A stretch of 64,000 nucleotides of DNA from Branchipolynoe longqiensis (GCA_030323885.1 CM059193.1:75709040-75773039), one strand, 5' to 3'. Positions 42,851-54,249 are shown, numbered from the stretch's first letter. Made by a program: numbers and translations. Notes: generated by a model from the sequence alone, not told the origin.

Positions 42851-42852
42851 CA

Positions 42853-43165
42853 GACGGGATGTCCGAGTGAATTGAGCGCCCGTTTTGGTCGAGCATGGGA
42901 TTCAAACCCACTGGTTCGAACTCTGGTCGAGTCAAAACCAATGACTTAAGAATTGATACTTTTCGCTTCCTAGCCAGGTGCTCGGCATTATTAGGATAGG
43001 ACAATGACTGATTCGGTCAGTGTCAGGATAATGTCACTGAGTGGGATATCGCATCAGGGTGCTGGCAGCCTAGTCTCCCAGTGGGGCATCACTATATGGT
43101 CGCCATGAGTGCACACTGTCAGAAGCCGGTATCCATCCTGATTTAACTGTAGATGTTGTCAGGAC
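42853..43165 (+). mobile_element. SINE-A, near full length
   Basis: Head CAGACGGGATGTCCGAGTG, body, tail A to AGATGTTGTCAGGACG. The A-rich 3' end is missing. Confidence 0.8.
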
Positions 43166-44207
43166 GATCTGGTGATCACAAGTGTGGGAAGGGTGGCAAA
43201 GGGGGGCGGGGGGGGGTGTTCTCGACAGAAGCCTGAGAGCCTTGAAGAGGTGATAGGACGACGGGAAGTGGTGGCAGGCGACGGGCTCGTACAGGCCGAC
43301 TATTGATGGGTTCAGGCATCCAAATACAAAAGCAGTGCAGATCTCATCAGCGACCAAAAACATGCCAATGATCGCCTGCACCACGCAACGGACATTCCAG
43401 TTGGCACTACACCACATGAACCGGGAGGTCCAGATATAAGCCGCTACCCGAGTCGGGGTGATACAGGGGTGCAACCAGACAACGCGGTATAGAAACACGA
43501 GGGTGCTCGGCCGCTGTGAGCACCCCATGTGACTACAAAACTCTTCCCCTTCATTTCACCTGTGATGCAATCAGCCGGAATCAATTTAACCAAGTCTGGA
43601 GCAGATTTTTGAATAATTACTTATCTGAGACTAGTGTGTGGTCAGGATAGGCCAAGGGAGTCAGGTGACCGGATATTCCCCAGCCAGCCAATCAGACACT
43701 CCCCACAGTCTGGGTGGGTGGCCACACCCAGTAGGGGCTGTCACTCAAGCCAGCTGCAGGTGGTGCACTGTATAGATATGCAGATTAGGCAGGTGGGTCG
43801 GTCCAGTGGTCATGGGTGAACAGGATGTTGTATACAGTTACAGATATGTATATAGATATATATTAAAATTGTCCTTTTCCTGCAATTGTATTCTTTATGA
43901 ACACATAGAGAAACATTTCAATAATCATGTACTGTCTCTTTTATAGGAAATCTCTTCATTAACTCCAAGCATCATATATAACATATATTTCACATCACTC
44001 AGTATCAAGTACAATGGGAGTGGGATTCTATTGCTTTTAGTTTACATAACCTGGTTCCCACTCCGTCGTCGAAGAATAATAATGCTCTCTGCCAATATAT
44101 AATTCTTAACCGAAAATCCGTATATTTTTACAGCGAGGAGGATGGGGTGGAAGGGGGGTCGGTTGGGGCAGGTTGTTAACAAAAGGTGTTTACATGTGTG
44201 ACTTTCA
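43166..44207. other. About 1 kb with no recognised gene
   Basis: A minus frame is open through 43170-43528 (about 120 codons outside the SINE) with no domain I recognise. A G/C homopolymer-rich patch lies at about 43200-43217. Confidence 0.35.
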
Positions 44208-44455
44208 ATGTTCCTCAACCAGTCGTCCACAACTGGTTCATCAAAGGCTGTGGGATGTGTGGTCCTGTTTGTGGGAAAGTGCATATAAAATACCCCTTGC
44301 TGCTGCTTATCGGAAAGAGTAGCCTATGTGGCGGCAGCGTGTTTCCTCCAAAGAAATATGTCAGAATGACCATATGTTTGACGTCCAATAGCTGATAATG
44401 TGAAAATCAATGTGCTCTAGAGGCGTCATTAAATAAAACAAGCTTTGCTTTTGTT
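44208..44455 (+). mobile_element. SINE-2, 5'-truncated
   Basis: Begins near CCAGTCGTCCACAACTGG and keeps GTAGCCTATGTGGCGGCAGC, GACGTCCAATAGCTGATAAT and CATTAAATAAAACAAGC. Confidence 0.8.
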
Positions 44456-44654
44456 TATTAATGGTCCTGGACCTCTTCCGGGAGGATGGGCATTTCAATA
44501 TTGTACTGTATCATGACATCACTTTCGGAAATGTTTCACACTTTAGTTGTGTGTGTCTGCACAGACTCCAGGGTCATAATGGGAAAACAAAAATGGAAGT
44601 GTGGAGGAGGGGGGGGGGGGTGATGATGGGTGGTTGGGTGAGTGGGTGGAATGG

Positions 44655-44985
44655 TTGGTTGGTTCTTGGAATTTTATGTCCTGGCAACATATAAGGTCAT
44701 ATCAGGATGGGTACCGACTTGTGACAGTTCACACTAATGGTGACTTTATACTGCACTTTATTAGCGCACTGGCACCATGATCTGATATCCTACTCAGTGA
44801 CATTATCCTGATACAGAGCTAACCAGTCCTTGTCCTATCCTATTAATGCTGAGTGCCAGGCTAGGTAGTGACAAGTATCCATTTTGTAAGTCACTGGTTT
44901 GACTCGACCGGTAACTGAACTCCTGACCTTCCCCACGGGAAGGATGTGCTCTACAGATTCGGCTACGGCGTCTGCTCGTGGTGTC
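44655..44985 (-). mobile_element. SINE-A, reverse
   Basis: TGGTTGGTTCTTGGAATTTT, GTCCTGGCAACATATAAGG, tail A (with a lesion where the CAGCACTATAAAG block should be), body and head complement ending ATTCGGCTACGGCG. Confidence 0.8.
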
Positions 44986-44990
44986 TGGGG

Positions 44991-45230
44991 TGGTTTGCGG
45001 TGGTTTGCGGTGGTTCGCGGTGGTTTTCGGTGGTTCCCAGTGCTTCTCGCTTGTTCTGGCTAGTTCTCGGTTGTTTTCGCTGGTTCTAGTTGGTTTGGGG
45101 TGGTGCTCGGTGGTTCTCGGTGGTTCCCTGCAGTTCGCAGTGGTTCTTGGTAGTTTCCTGTGGTTCTCAGGCATTCTCACTAGTTCTCGGTGGTTTCCGG
45201 TGGTTTTCGGTGATCCTCGCTACTTCTCGG
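44991..45230 (+). repeat. 10-bp minisatellite, 24 units in unbroken register
   Basis: Consensus TGGTTCTCGG with substitutions but no indel over 240 bp. Encodes Thr/Arg/Pro/Asn repeats on the minus strand only as a by-product. Confidence 0.9.
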
Positions 45231-45534
45231 AAGCGGAAGCAGTCTGAGAGGATTGAGCGACCGGAGATCCCCGAAGGAAGAAGGAAGCAGTAGTGGAGAG
45301 CATCCATTTAAGTGGTACACTCCTTGATCTCCAAGGAAACGCGGGTCTCTCTACCCAGTGAGGTTCAGATGAGATTGTCTATGTAGTTGCCTATGTAGTT
45401 GCCGAAGCTATGTAATTGTGGAAGCTATATAGTTTCGGAAGCTATATGCTTGGATAGTCTCAGTGTGTATGGAAATAATCATGTCTGCGATGATCATCAC
45501 GAGGGAACAGTGCGATTGTGCAGATATCGCAGTT
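45231..45534. other. No feature recognised
   Basis: A loose local repeat, CTATGTAGTTGCC and GAAGCTATATAGTTTCGG at about 45375-45450. Confidence 0.4.
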
Positions 45535-45700
45535 CAAAGGCATTTCCCCCATATTCCTTGAAGATTTGTACTGCCTATCATGGATAAGTCTGAATAGACT
45601 TGTTTTCACCATTAGACAGTGTGTTGATAGAAAGCCCGAGCCTACACTTTTACCGACCCAAGGGATTTTTAACCTCCCACACCACATATCATAGTGTCCA
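45535..45700 (-). repeat. Dispersed repeat C, copy 2
   Basis: Inverse of 36095-36270: CTTGAAGATTTGTACTGCC, TTTTCACCATTAGACAGTG, CTTTTACCGACCCAAGGG, CCTCCCACACCACAT. Confidence 0.75.
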
Positions 45701-45734
45701 CATACATTTTACATTCATAATGCGCCCCCGTTTT

Positions 45735-45835
45735 CGCCAAAGCCAAGTCAAAGTCAAAGCTTGGTTAAACCAATGATCGATTAATCCAAACACATTTCTA
45801 GGGTCCCTTCAAGTTTGGTTTAACGGGGTTATACT
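45735..45835. mobile_element. T2 Tigger/pogo-like MITE, right part
   Basis: Ends GGTTTAACGGGGTTATACTG followed by TA, the inverted complement of the left end at 2271. The interior has TTGGTTAAACCAATGATCG. Confidence 0.65.
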
Positions 45836-45837
45836 GT

Positions 45838-46725
45838 ATTATGCTGACATTTGCTACTACTGATATTTGTGCCCTGCATGTCATCGCCTTTGAATATGAC
45901 ATAAGCTGTTTGCTTCATACAAGCATACATTATATATTGACCAAGTCGCAATGCTCCAAGGCGGAAACCTTTGAGTGGTATATGGTAGAGTCTGCGCTAG
46001 GCATGTTAGGGGAACAAGCGCACCATGATAGCGGTCTACGAAGGCTACTGCCAACAGGTTGCCATCTCCCCATTTCACAGCGAGGTAAATGCAAGTCTGG
46101 TGTAGGACCGAGGAGTTGTAGCACCAGATGTCCTCATCTTCGATGGCCAACATGAGCGCATGACTCATCTTCCATTTTAGAGAAGGGCTTGGTGGCGGGT
46201 CTGGTCGGTGGGGTGCGGGGGCCTGTGGTGGGTTGGAGGGAGTGTGGGGGGGGAGGGGGCTGGGTAGACAGCAGGGTATGCCGGCTTCCATCTGGGGCGT
46301 TCTCAGAAACCGTGTACCACTTTTGTGCCATGGAAACCAAAAGTGAAAATATTCCAAATAATAGTAGACAGTATTCAAAATAATAACAGAATCTATGTTA
46401 ATATGAAGGTTTATGTATTTCAGAGTTGACATTATTTTGTTCACTTTTTTATTTTGATCTATGCAAATTGAGAAAACTGTTAAAATTAACCATGGAACAT
46501 CCATCCATAAAATCATTTTAACACACATCCATAACAAATCATTCTAACACACCCAACAAATTCAAACAAGATTTTATTGATTGCAGTTAAGCGAAAAGAA
46601 TTCTTTCTTACAAGGAAACAAGTTGACAAAAATAATGTGGGTACCTGCATAAGGTCAATATGCAAATCTTCATATTTTCACTTTAGCAGAAAATCATATA
46701 AGCATATTTTCGATACATTTTGTGG
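45838..46725. other. Unassigned region
   Basis: A 218-codon minus frame (45881-46537) spans a C-rich patch and has no recognised domain. Part of it (about 45990-46080, minus) resembles 37067-37155 (plus), sharing GATGGCAA and CTGTTGGCAGTAG, so a small unknown repeat is more likely than a gene. Confidence 0.35.
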
Positions 46726-46990
46726 TATGTGAGACTGTCTCAAAAGGTGCTAGGCAATATGGGACAAAACTTTGTCCATTGTAACGATCAACATACTATC
46801 TGCTCATGGATTTGTTCAGGATAAACTAATTTGTGTTTTTCATGGTGTTTCATAATCCCAATAGAATACATATTGATTTGAAGCAAATGTCCATGTGGTT
46901 TCATTGTTACCATTGCTGTGCTGTTTTATGTCAATCGTTACAATTCACACACAAAAAAAGAGCTATCACCTTTTGAGACAGGCTCATATA
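46726..46990 (-). mobile_element. F4 MITE, copy b
   Basis: Inverse match of 18477-18743 with ends TATGTGAGACTGTCTCAAAA and the complement of ATATGAGCCTGTCTCAAAAG. Confidence 0.75.
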
Positions 46991-47324
46991 TTAAATACGT
47001 GTAGTTTTGCTAACATACTTCATAAATAGAGTCAACAATAAGTATTTAACTTACCACCCTTCAAAATGAAGGCAAAGCCATTCAAATGTAACATGGAAAA
47101 CAAAAATGTACACAGTTTCTGAGAACGACGCATCTATATTTGTAACCGCGTCTGAACTCTTATAATAAATGCAAAGCAACCTCAAGTGCTGTATGCTCTC
47201 AATGCATTATGCACAGCTTACGATGTTAGCGCAATATCAGTATATTTCTGGAAGCAATAATTCTGCTGTGTAGGGTTAAGTAAGTGTTGATGGTCAACTA
47301 GTGAAGATGGTGACATAATCTCGG

Positions 47325-47512
47325 ATGAGATGGCTAAATGAGTTAGGGTATCCATCTCCCGTGTTGGTAGATCGTCAGATCGTGGGTTCAAACCCTGGTC
47401 GAGTGAAACCAATGACTTAAAAATTGATATTTGTTGCTTCCTAGCCAGGCGCTCTGCATTATTGGGATAGGGCAAGGAGCAGTGGAATGAGGAAGACCAA
47501 TTGCACCGACAC
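47325..47512 (+). mobile_element. SINE-B, tail shortened
   Basis: Head GAGATGGCTAAATGAG, CGTGGGTTCAAACCCTGG, body and the first part of tail B (GCAGTGGAATGAGGAAGACC). Confidence 0.8.
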
Positions 47513-48155
47513 ACTGCACACGCCGCACCACCACACATAAATATACAAACAACAGCAAGCAATCAAAACGACACCTTGTAAAAGAAATATGTGACGCCTA
47601 GAGCCTGTTGTATGAGGGCGAGACACTTATTTTTGTAAATAACTTTGCCCCCCCAAAAAATTATGCATATAGCCTGGTGTAGGAAAACCTCCCATCCTGG
47701 TGGGGCACCTTGCGGCATGGTTGCGGCGTGTGGCCTTGCAAGTTTCCAATGTTAAGAGAACTTCAACTTTAAAAAGACGCAACACATTGCGGCTAGCGAA
47801 AAACTGCACGGTCACCGTACGGCGACCACAGCCCACCGTACGGTCTGGCCGATGCGGCGACTTACGGCCGCAGCAAGCACGCCATAACGCATTTGTGACC
47901 GAGGCATCAGTTAAACCCCTCCCAAACACCACCACCCCTCATGCAGTCGCGTGACCTACTTTATGCTCGTCTCCCTTAAATTTGTTGGTGAATAGTAATT
48001 TGCTGATGTGGATTAAATTTCAATTTGAGCAAATTGACCTTTCCTCACATCCCCTAAATATCAATATCACTAATTAAATTTCTCCATACTATGAATCATT
48101 GCCGGAAATATTCAATTTAAGGAAGGGGGTCGTCTTCAATTTCGAAACCTTAAAG
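47513..48155. other. Unassigned, includes a GC-rich palindromic patch
   Basis: 47690-47945 is GC-rich against AT-rich flanks and repeats ACCGTACGG (about 47815 and 47837) and GCGGC words, like the interior of the long MITEs, but I could not define termini. Confidence 0.4.
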
Positions 48156-48267
48156 GGGCATAGTGCGATGCAAGCATCAAATGGGCGAAACCAATCACTG
48201 ATTGTTACTTAGATAGCCACTGGTGAAACTTATTAAGCATTTGTTTCTGTATAGAATGGAATAGTAA

Positions 48268-48613
48268 AGTTGCATAGTCCGATCGTTTTGAGTTTCAAAC
48301 ATTTTCTGAGATAAATACATTAGGTTGACCATTATAATGTACCTTACTTTAGCTTGAAATAACTTTTATTTTAAGTGGCAAATTTTGAGATATTTGAAGA
48401 GCAACCATGCAAAATTAATTTTGGCAAGCTTGCCAAAACTCTGACACCATAGACTTCTGCAGTAACATGATCTGTCTAATTGCCTCACTATTCCCTTCTG
48501 TTAGACGACAAATGCTTAATAAGTGCAACAGTATCTAAGCTAGATATGTAGAATCAAATTTAGATCATTGTTTTGGTTTTGAAAAATTGATGATTTCATC
48601 GACTATGCAGCTT
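48268..48613 (-). mobile_element. F2 MITE, copy e, nested in copy f
   Basis: AGTTGCATAGTCCGATCG to GACTATGCAGCTT, flanked by TAA (48265-48267 and 48614-48616). Confidence 0.85.
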
Positions 48614-48690
48614 TAAGCCAATTTAATAGAACATATTACTGTTGAAGGTTATGATGCCAGAATATTGATGTGCATACCAATATTAATTGT

Positions 48691-49032
48691 GCATCTTGGT
48701 TGTTGGTTGTTGGAGTTGTATGTCCTGGCAACATCTAAGGTCATATCAGAACGGGTACCAACTTGTGACAGTGTGCACTCAGGGACACTTTATGGTGCTG
48801 CACCACTGGGATATCAGGCCACCAGCAACATGACCTAATATACCACTCAGTCATATTATCCTTACGCCGAACCAACAAGTCCTTGTCCTATCCGAATAAT
48901 GCCGAGCGTCTGGCTAGGAAGTGACAAGTAATAATTGTGTAAGTCATTGGTTTGATTCGACCTAGAATTGAACTCTCGACCTTCCACACGGGAGGCTGCG
49001 CTTTACCGATTAAGCAACGGCGACCGGTTATT
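48691..49032 (-). mobile_element. SINE-A, reverse, full length
   Basis: GTTGGTTGTTGGAGTTGTAT, CCTGGCAACATCTAAGG through tail, body and head complement CGATTAAGCAACGGCG. Confidence 0.85.
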
Positions 49033-49358
49033 TTGCGAGGTTTCACTTCAAATGTAAAATGTAAAATACGTTTAGTATCAAACAGGATTTGCGTGCTGTT
49101 ACTATTACAACTGATAGTTTAATTTATGTATCAAGTGAACTGTACTGTACGGCCGGAAGACCAGTGCTAATGCGCTGACAGCGATATTATTCAATGAATA
49201 AAATACATTTTAGCATAAAGAAAAAGTAAAAACAAACAAAAATCTCCATATTTAACCGTTTAAAATTAAATATAGGTACTTCAAAGTGAAATTAACGTTG
49301 ATTATACCAACCAACATAATATATTGTCGTGGGGGGTGATGAAAATTGGAAATATTGC

Positions 49359-49430
49359 GCCTACAGCGGGACTCGAACCCACATCTCTTTGCATTCCGGG
49401 CCAGTGTGCTAACCATTACACCACCTAGGC
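49359..49430 (-). other. tRNA-like unit in LTR, TRIM copy 2
   Basis: 72 nt with TGGTGTAATGGTTAG A box and GGTTCGAGTCC B box. One acceptor-stem change relative to copy 1. Confidence 0.65.
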
Positions 49431-49679
49431 TCCTTGATATCACCACACTACCCACGCCTACTTGTCTATGTTGTTACTTTCCTGGGAGGTCAGTGCATAC
49501 TATTACACTCGTCCCGCTGGAAACGTAAGTATTTTAATGCTTACAATTACATATATACAGGCAATGCACTAACACTTACATAATAACGGTAGGTTCAAAA
49601 ATCATACAACGCATAGATTGTACAGGATCATGGTCACAGCAAGCAGTGTCATGGGGGTGACGAAAATGGGAAATATTGC

Positions 49680-49731
49680 GCCTAGAGCAGGACTCAAACC
49701 CACATCTCTTTGCATTCCGGGCCACCTAGGC
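49680..49731 (-). other. tRNA-like unit with A box deleted
   Basis: 52 nt. The segment containing GTGTAATGGTTAGCAC is missing between GGGCC and ACCTAGG, while the B-box region (GGTTTGAGTCC) remains. Confidence 0.65.
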
Positions 49732-49808
49732 TCCCTGATATCAACACACTACCCACACCTACCTGTCTATGTGGTTACTTGCCTGAGAGGTCAGTGCATA
49801 CTACTACA

Positions 49809-50645
49809 CTATGTATCTTTTTAACAAAAATTGATCATCCAGATTCACTTACAGAAGTAGTCATGCAATATCCTCTGTGAACTGGATTGGATGGGATTCA
49901 GGCTGTCAGATTCTGTACGAGACTGGAACGAGTAGAATCCTATGCAGCAAAACAATGGGGGTCAAAAGGGAAATTGCCAGTGCAAAATTTATGTTTCTGT
50001 CCCCAAGAAACTGCAGTGACTATGGCTAGATGGATGTCGTATTCCCCTGTCCTAAGCGCAGAGTAGATACAGGATCAATATAGTCATGAAACACAGCACT
50101 CTGCTGGAAATAGTCACCTTTTTGTTCAGTAAGAGGTAAATATATTTGAAAAAGAAAATTTGGTGTCGCAAAAGAAAACGTGTTTTTATTGAACGCGCAT
50201 ATTCGGTTTCAATTATTTATCTGTTATTTTGTTTTTATCGATTGTTTGTTTATTCAGCTCATAGCGGTTAAATGCATGCACTTGTTTTTTTTCGTCGCTG
50301 TGCGGTAGTGGTCATAATCCATATGGATTGATTTCTTTTCATCAATAATTTCTGTAAACTTGTTTGGTGTAGATATAATCAATAATTAGGGGAAAGAAGC
50401 TATGGAGGATTTAATTTACATGTGGCTGTTTGGGAGGGGGGGGGGCAATTTAGTAATGAATAGAGATAGGGTAGGTTTTGATGTTAGCGGGGAATGGTGT
50501 GTGATTTGTTGGTGAAACCGGACGCACTGCCTGTGGCAGCGGGATCCAAAACCTGATGATCCAATAATCGGGCGGGTATTCAGAGTGTCCTGATCCAGGA
50601 TGGCTCGGCGGTTATGATTGGAATGGCCGTGAGCTGCGGGCTCTT
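49809..50645. other. About 0.8 kb with no recognised feature
   Basis: AT-rich, no repeat partner seen. G run at about 50435-50445. Confidence 0.4.
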
Positions 50646-51089
50646 GTCAGTTTGTCAGCTGCACGGGTGGGTAGGGATGGAGGGGTGGGGTGTGGGGTGG
50701 GGTGGGGAAGGGTATCGGGTCGGGTGGAGTAGGTGTGGGGGTGTGGGGTGGCGGTTCTGGCAAGGGGAGTGATCTAAGTGGCAGTGGTCCAAACCTCGCT
50801 CTCCTCGTTGTCCGCCCTCCCCCACGCCCCCACACTGTCCCCCACATACATCCACCCCCCACACACACTGCCCACAAACCCACCCCCACACTGTGTACAT
50901 GCGTTCACCCCTACACCGCCCACATGTATTCATCCCCCACCCGGCCCCCACCCCCCCACACTGCCCACACACATCCAGCCCCACACTGCCCCCACACCCA
51001 CCCCCACACTTCCTGCATTTCTCCACCCCCAGTCCCTACCCCCACAATCCCAACATGCCTTCATCCCAACACTGCCCACATGTATCCAC
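50646..51089. repeat. G-rich then C-rich simple sequence before the gap
   Basis: 50660-50765 is G-rich (GGGGTGTGGGGTGGGG). 50810-51089 is C-rich with CCACACTGCCCACA-type units. Long open frames across this stretch and the gap are artefacts. Confidence 0.75.
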
Positions 51090-51588
51090 NNNNNNNNNNN
51101 NNNNNNNNNNNNNNNNNNNNNNNNNNNNNNNNNNNNNNNNNNNNNNNNNNNNNNNNNNNNNNNNNNNNNNNNNNNNNNNNNNNNNNNNNNNNNNNNNNNN
51201 NNNNNNNNNNNNNNNNNNNNNNNNNNNNNNNNNNNNNNNNNNNNNNNNNNNNNNNNNNNNNNNNNNNNNNNNNNNNNNNNNNNNNNNNNNNNNNNNNNNN
51301 NNNNNNNNNNNNNNNNNNNNNNNNNNNNNNNNNNNNNNNNNNNNNNNNNNNNNNNNNNNNNNNNNNNNNNNNNNNNNNNNNNNNNNNNNNNNNNNNNNNN
51401 NNNNNNNNNNNNNNNNNNNNNNNNNNNNNNNNNNNNNNNNNNNNNNNNNNNNNNNNNNNNNNNNNNNNNNNNNNNNNNNNNNNNNNNNNNNNNNNNNNNN
51501 NNNNNNNNNNNNNNNNNNNNNNNNNNNNNNNNNNNNNNNNNNNNNNNNNNNNNNNNNNNNNNNNNNNNNNNNNNNNNNNNNNNNNNNN
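51090..51588. other. Assembly gap (N)
   Basis: 499 undetermined bases between a C-rich left flank and a G/A-rich right flank. Confidence 0.98.
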
Positions 51589-52840
51589 GGAAGGGGAGGT
51601 CAGGAGGAGGGGAAGGTGGGGGGGAAGAGGAGAGGAAGGGGAGGGGAAGAATAGAGACATATACGGGAAAGAAGAGGGGGAGGGAAGGGAGAGGAGAATA
51701 GGAAGGGTGGGGGTGAAGGGGATGGGGAGAGGGCATGTGAGGGGCACCTAGTGGCGGGAGAGGGAGGGAAGGCGAAGGAGGATGAGATGAGGAGATGAGA
51801 AGAGGGGAATACAGCGGATGGGAAAGGAAGGCCAAGAAAGATGGAGAAGATACCAGAGGTGAAGATAGGAAATGGAGTGGAAGGACAGGGATAGTGGGAG
51901 CAGGGAGGCGTGGGGAGGAGGAGAGTGGGCAGGGGATATGACCGGAAATGGATGAAATGAGAATGGGTTGGAATGAGAAGGGAATCGGAGAATGAGAGCA
52001 GGGCAAGATAGGCAGAAGGGGAGGAGGAGGAGGAGGATTAGCGGGAGAGGTAGAGAGGGAAGAAAAGGCAATGTAGACAGAGAGGGAAGAAGAGGCTAGA
52101 TAGATATAGAGGGAAGGGGAATGATAAGGGAGGGGGAAAGGTAAAGATGGAAGATAGGACCAGGTAGATAGAGAGGGAAGAAGAGGCTAGGTAGATAAAG
52201 AGGAAGAGGAAGGATAAGGGAGGGGGAACTGTAGATATGGAAGAAAGAACCAGGTAATTAGAGAGGGAGGGGGATAAGGGAGGGGGGGGGAGGAATAGTG
52301 AGAGGGAAGAAGGGGCCAGGTAGATAAAGAGGGAAGAGGGAGGAGGAACGTAGGGAGGGAAGAAAGGACCAGGCAGATAGAGAGGGAGGGTGGATAAGGG
52401 AGGAGAAGCTAGATTAATGAGGGAAGAAGGGGCCAGGTAGATAAAGAATGAAGAGGGAGCAGGAAGGTAGAGAGGTAAGAAAGGACCAGGCATATAGAGG
52501 GAGAGCGGAGAGGGAGGGAGAGGAGAAGGGAGGGGGACAGATACAGAGAGAGGGAAGAAGTGGCCAGCTAGGCGGAGAGGAAAGAAGGGATTAGGTAGAT
52601 AGAGAGGGAGGCAGAGGAGAAGGGAGAGGGAAAGATAGACAGACGGAAGAAGTGGCCAGGTAGGCAGAGTGGGAAGAAGGGGTTAGGTAGATAGAGAGGG
52701 AGGGAGAGGAGAAGGGAGAGGGAAAGATAGACAGACGGAAGAAGTGGCCAGGTAGGCAGAGTGGGAAGAAGGGGTTAGGTAGATAGAGAGGGAGGGAGAG
52801 AAGGGAGAGGGAAAGGTAGGCAGTATGGTGTATAGTGATA
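51589..52840. repeat. Purine-rich satellite with ~110-bp higher-order units
   Basis: Almost pure G/A on the plus strand. Units such as GGGAAGAAGTGGCCAGGTAG and GGTTAGGTAGATAGAGAGGG recur. Two near-identical ~110-bp units lie at about 52630-52795. Confidence 0.8.
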
Positions 52841-53069
52841 GAGGGAGATTATTGCCGGCTGATTGGTCCTGTTGAGTCTGGGCGCAATGCGTGCGGTTGC
52901 TGTGTACTAGGCACGTGTAATGCGCCTTAAACGCCTTGTTTGCCACTGATGTATCACCAGCAGATTGCATTACCCTACGCCATACCATGGGGGATCGGCT
53001 GGCACTGTGCCAAGTTATCAACGGTTCAGAATGTTCAGAATGTGGTGTGCCGCTCACAATGCAGCGCAT

Positions 53070-53225
53070 TCCACTTCCCCATTTTCTTGAAGATTTATAC
53101 TGCCTGTTTTCACCTTTAGACAGTTTATCGATAGAAATCCTGAGCCTTCACTTTTACCGACCCAAGGGATTTTTAACCTCCCACACCACATAGCGATGGT
53201 ATGAGAGCAACAGGCCTTTGAATAT
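53070..53225 (-). repeat. Dispersed repeat C, copy 3
   Basis: CTTGAAGATTTATACTGCC, CTTTTACCGACCCAAGGG and GGTATGAGAGCAACAGGCC. Lacks the central part present in copies 1 and 2. Confidence 0.75.
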
Positions 53226-53396
53226 GCTGTAAGTTATACACAGTGGTAGAAATAGAAATTTGCAGAGGTGGGGGCATGGGGAAAGCAAATGTGATCGCTT
53301 CAACGGCTGGAAGACCAGTGCCTTGCTGCCTGATGAAATATGTATTCAGATGAATAAAATATTCATTAATGAAATCAAAAACAAAAAATGGTCCGC

Positions 53397-53516
53397 TGAG
53401 AATGAGAGAATGAGAGAATGAGAGAATGAGAGGATGAGAGAATGAGAGAATGATAGAATGAGAAAATGAGAGAATGAGAGAATGGCAGAATGAGAGAATG
53501 AGAGAATGAGAGAAAG
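53397..53516 (+). repeat. 8-bp array GAGAATGA
   Basis: About 15 units with point changes. Confidence 0.9.
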
Positions 53517-53589
53517 CTTGATGGATAGGATTGTCTGTTCTTGCACCGGAGCCATTCTCCCTGGTCGTGTCATGTTTTATAGTGCTGCC

Positions 53590-54017
53590 CCCAATAATGA
53601 CATTCCGCCGTGACCGGATATCCCAATACAAAATTGACACGTTTCGCTCCCTAGCTTGGCACTTGGCATTAATAGGACACAGCAAGGACTGGCTGGGTCA
53701 GTGTTTGGATAATGTGACTGAGTGGGATATTGGGTCATAGTGCTGGCAGCCTGATTTCTCAGTGGGGCAGCACTATAAAGTCGTCATGAGTGCACAGGGT
53801 TACAGATCGGTACCATGACCCGATATCCCACTCTGTCCCATTATCCTGACACTGATCTAGCCAGTCCTTGTTCTATCCTATTAATGCTGATGGCCAGGCT
53901 AGGAAGCGACAAGTATCAATTTTATAAGTCATTGTTTTGACTCAACACGGAACCGGACTCCCGTTTTCCCACACGCGAGGCCTGCGCTCTACCGATTCGG
54001 CTACCACGCCCGGTTTC
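53590..54017. mobile_element. Two SINE-A copies head-out, forming an inverted pair
   Basis: 53590-53810 is forward and truncated at both ends (from the head/body into tail A, ending ACAGATCGGTACC). 53811-54017 is reverse (CATGACCCGATATCCCACTC back to GGCTACCACGCCCGG). Their tails meet at GGTACC, giving a large imperfect palindrome. Confidence 0.75.
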
Positions 54018-54249
54018 ATATATATAAATGACTTGTCACGTGACCTACCGTTTCAGTGATGCCAGTCAATAAAGGTGATAGATATGGACACTCACCTGAA
54101 AGAAAAACAAATATTCCATTATATGACAAGCAACATCACAGTATTTAGTTTTCCATATTAAGTTATAACCATTGTACTAACTTAATTATATTTATCCTAA
54201 TACAAATATCCATCAAAGTAATGTTAAGATGCTGAATGTGTGCTTCTTC
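54018..54249. other. AT-rich spacer
   Basis: Nothing recognised. Confidence 0.4.

Larger units (their letters stand above)
48156..49085 (+). mobile_element. F2 MITE, copy f, split twice
   Basis: F2 pieces at 48156-48267 (CATAGTGCGATGCAAGCATC), about 48614-48690 (AATTTAATAGAACATATTAC) and faintly after 49035 (TTTCACTTCAAATGTAAAAT). Gaps are filled by another F2 (48268-48613) and a SINE-A (48691-49032). Confidence 0.7.
49325..49808 (-). mobile_element. TRIM-like LTR element with tRNA-like units, copy 2
   Basis: Same architecture as 13617-14119: direct repeats 49325-49507 and 49647-49808 around a 139-bp interior with the same order of motifs. PBS position: minus-strand TGCTTGCTGTGACC. PPT position: minus-strand CAGCGGGACGAG. 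Flanks ATAT and CTAT are only a weak duplication. The LTRs are diverged and one has lost 20 bp, so this copy is older. Confidence 0.75.

Noticed and set aside
43168..43528. Candidate gene, minus frame of about 120 codons upstream of a SINE
   Set aside because: No recognisable domain; the frame continues into SINE sequence, as chance frames do here.
45881..46537. 218-codon minus frame
   Set aside because: It crosses a C-rich patch and a probable repeat and has no domain. Not supported as a gene.
50690..52006. Frames of up to 358 codons across the N gap
   Set aside because: Most of their length is undetermined bases, and the rest is low-complexity sequence.
53397..53516. CRISPR-like or regulatory array
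   Set aside because: Units are 8 bp with no spacers; it is a microsatellite. No CRISPR-like array was seen anywhere.
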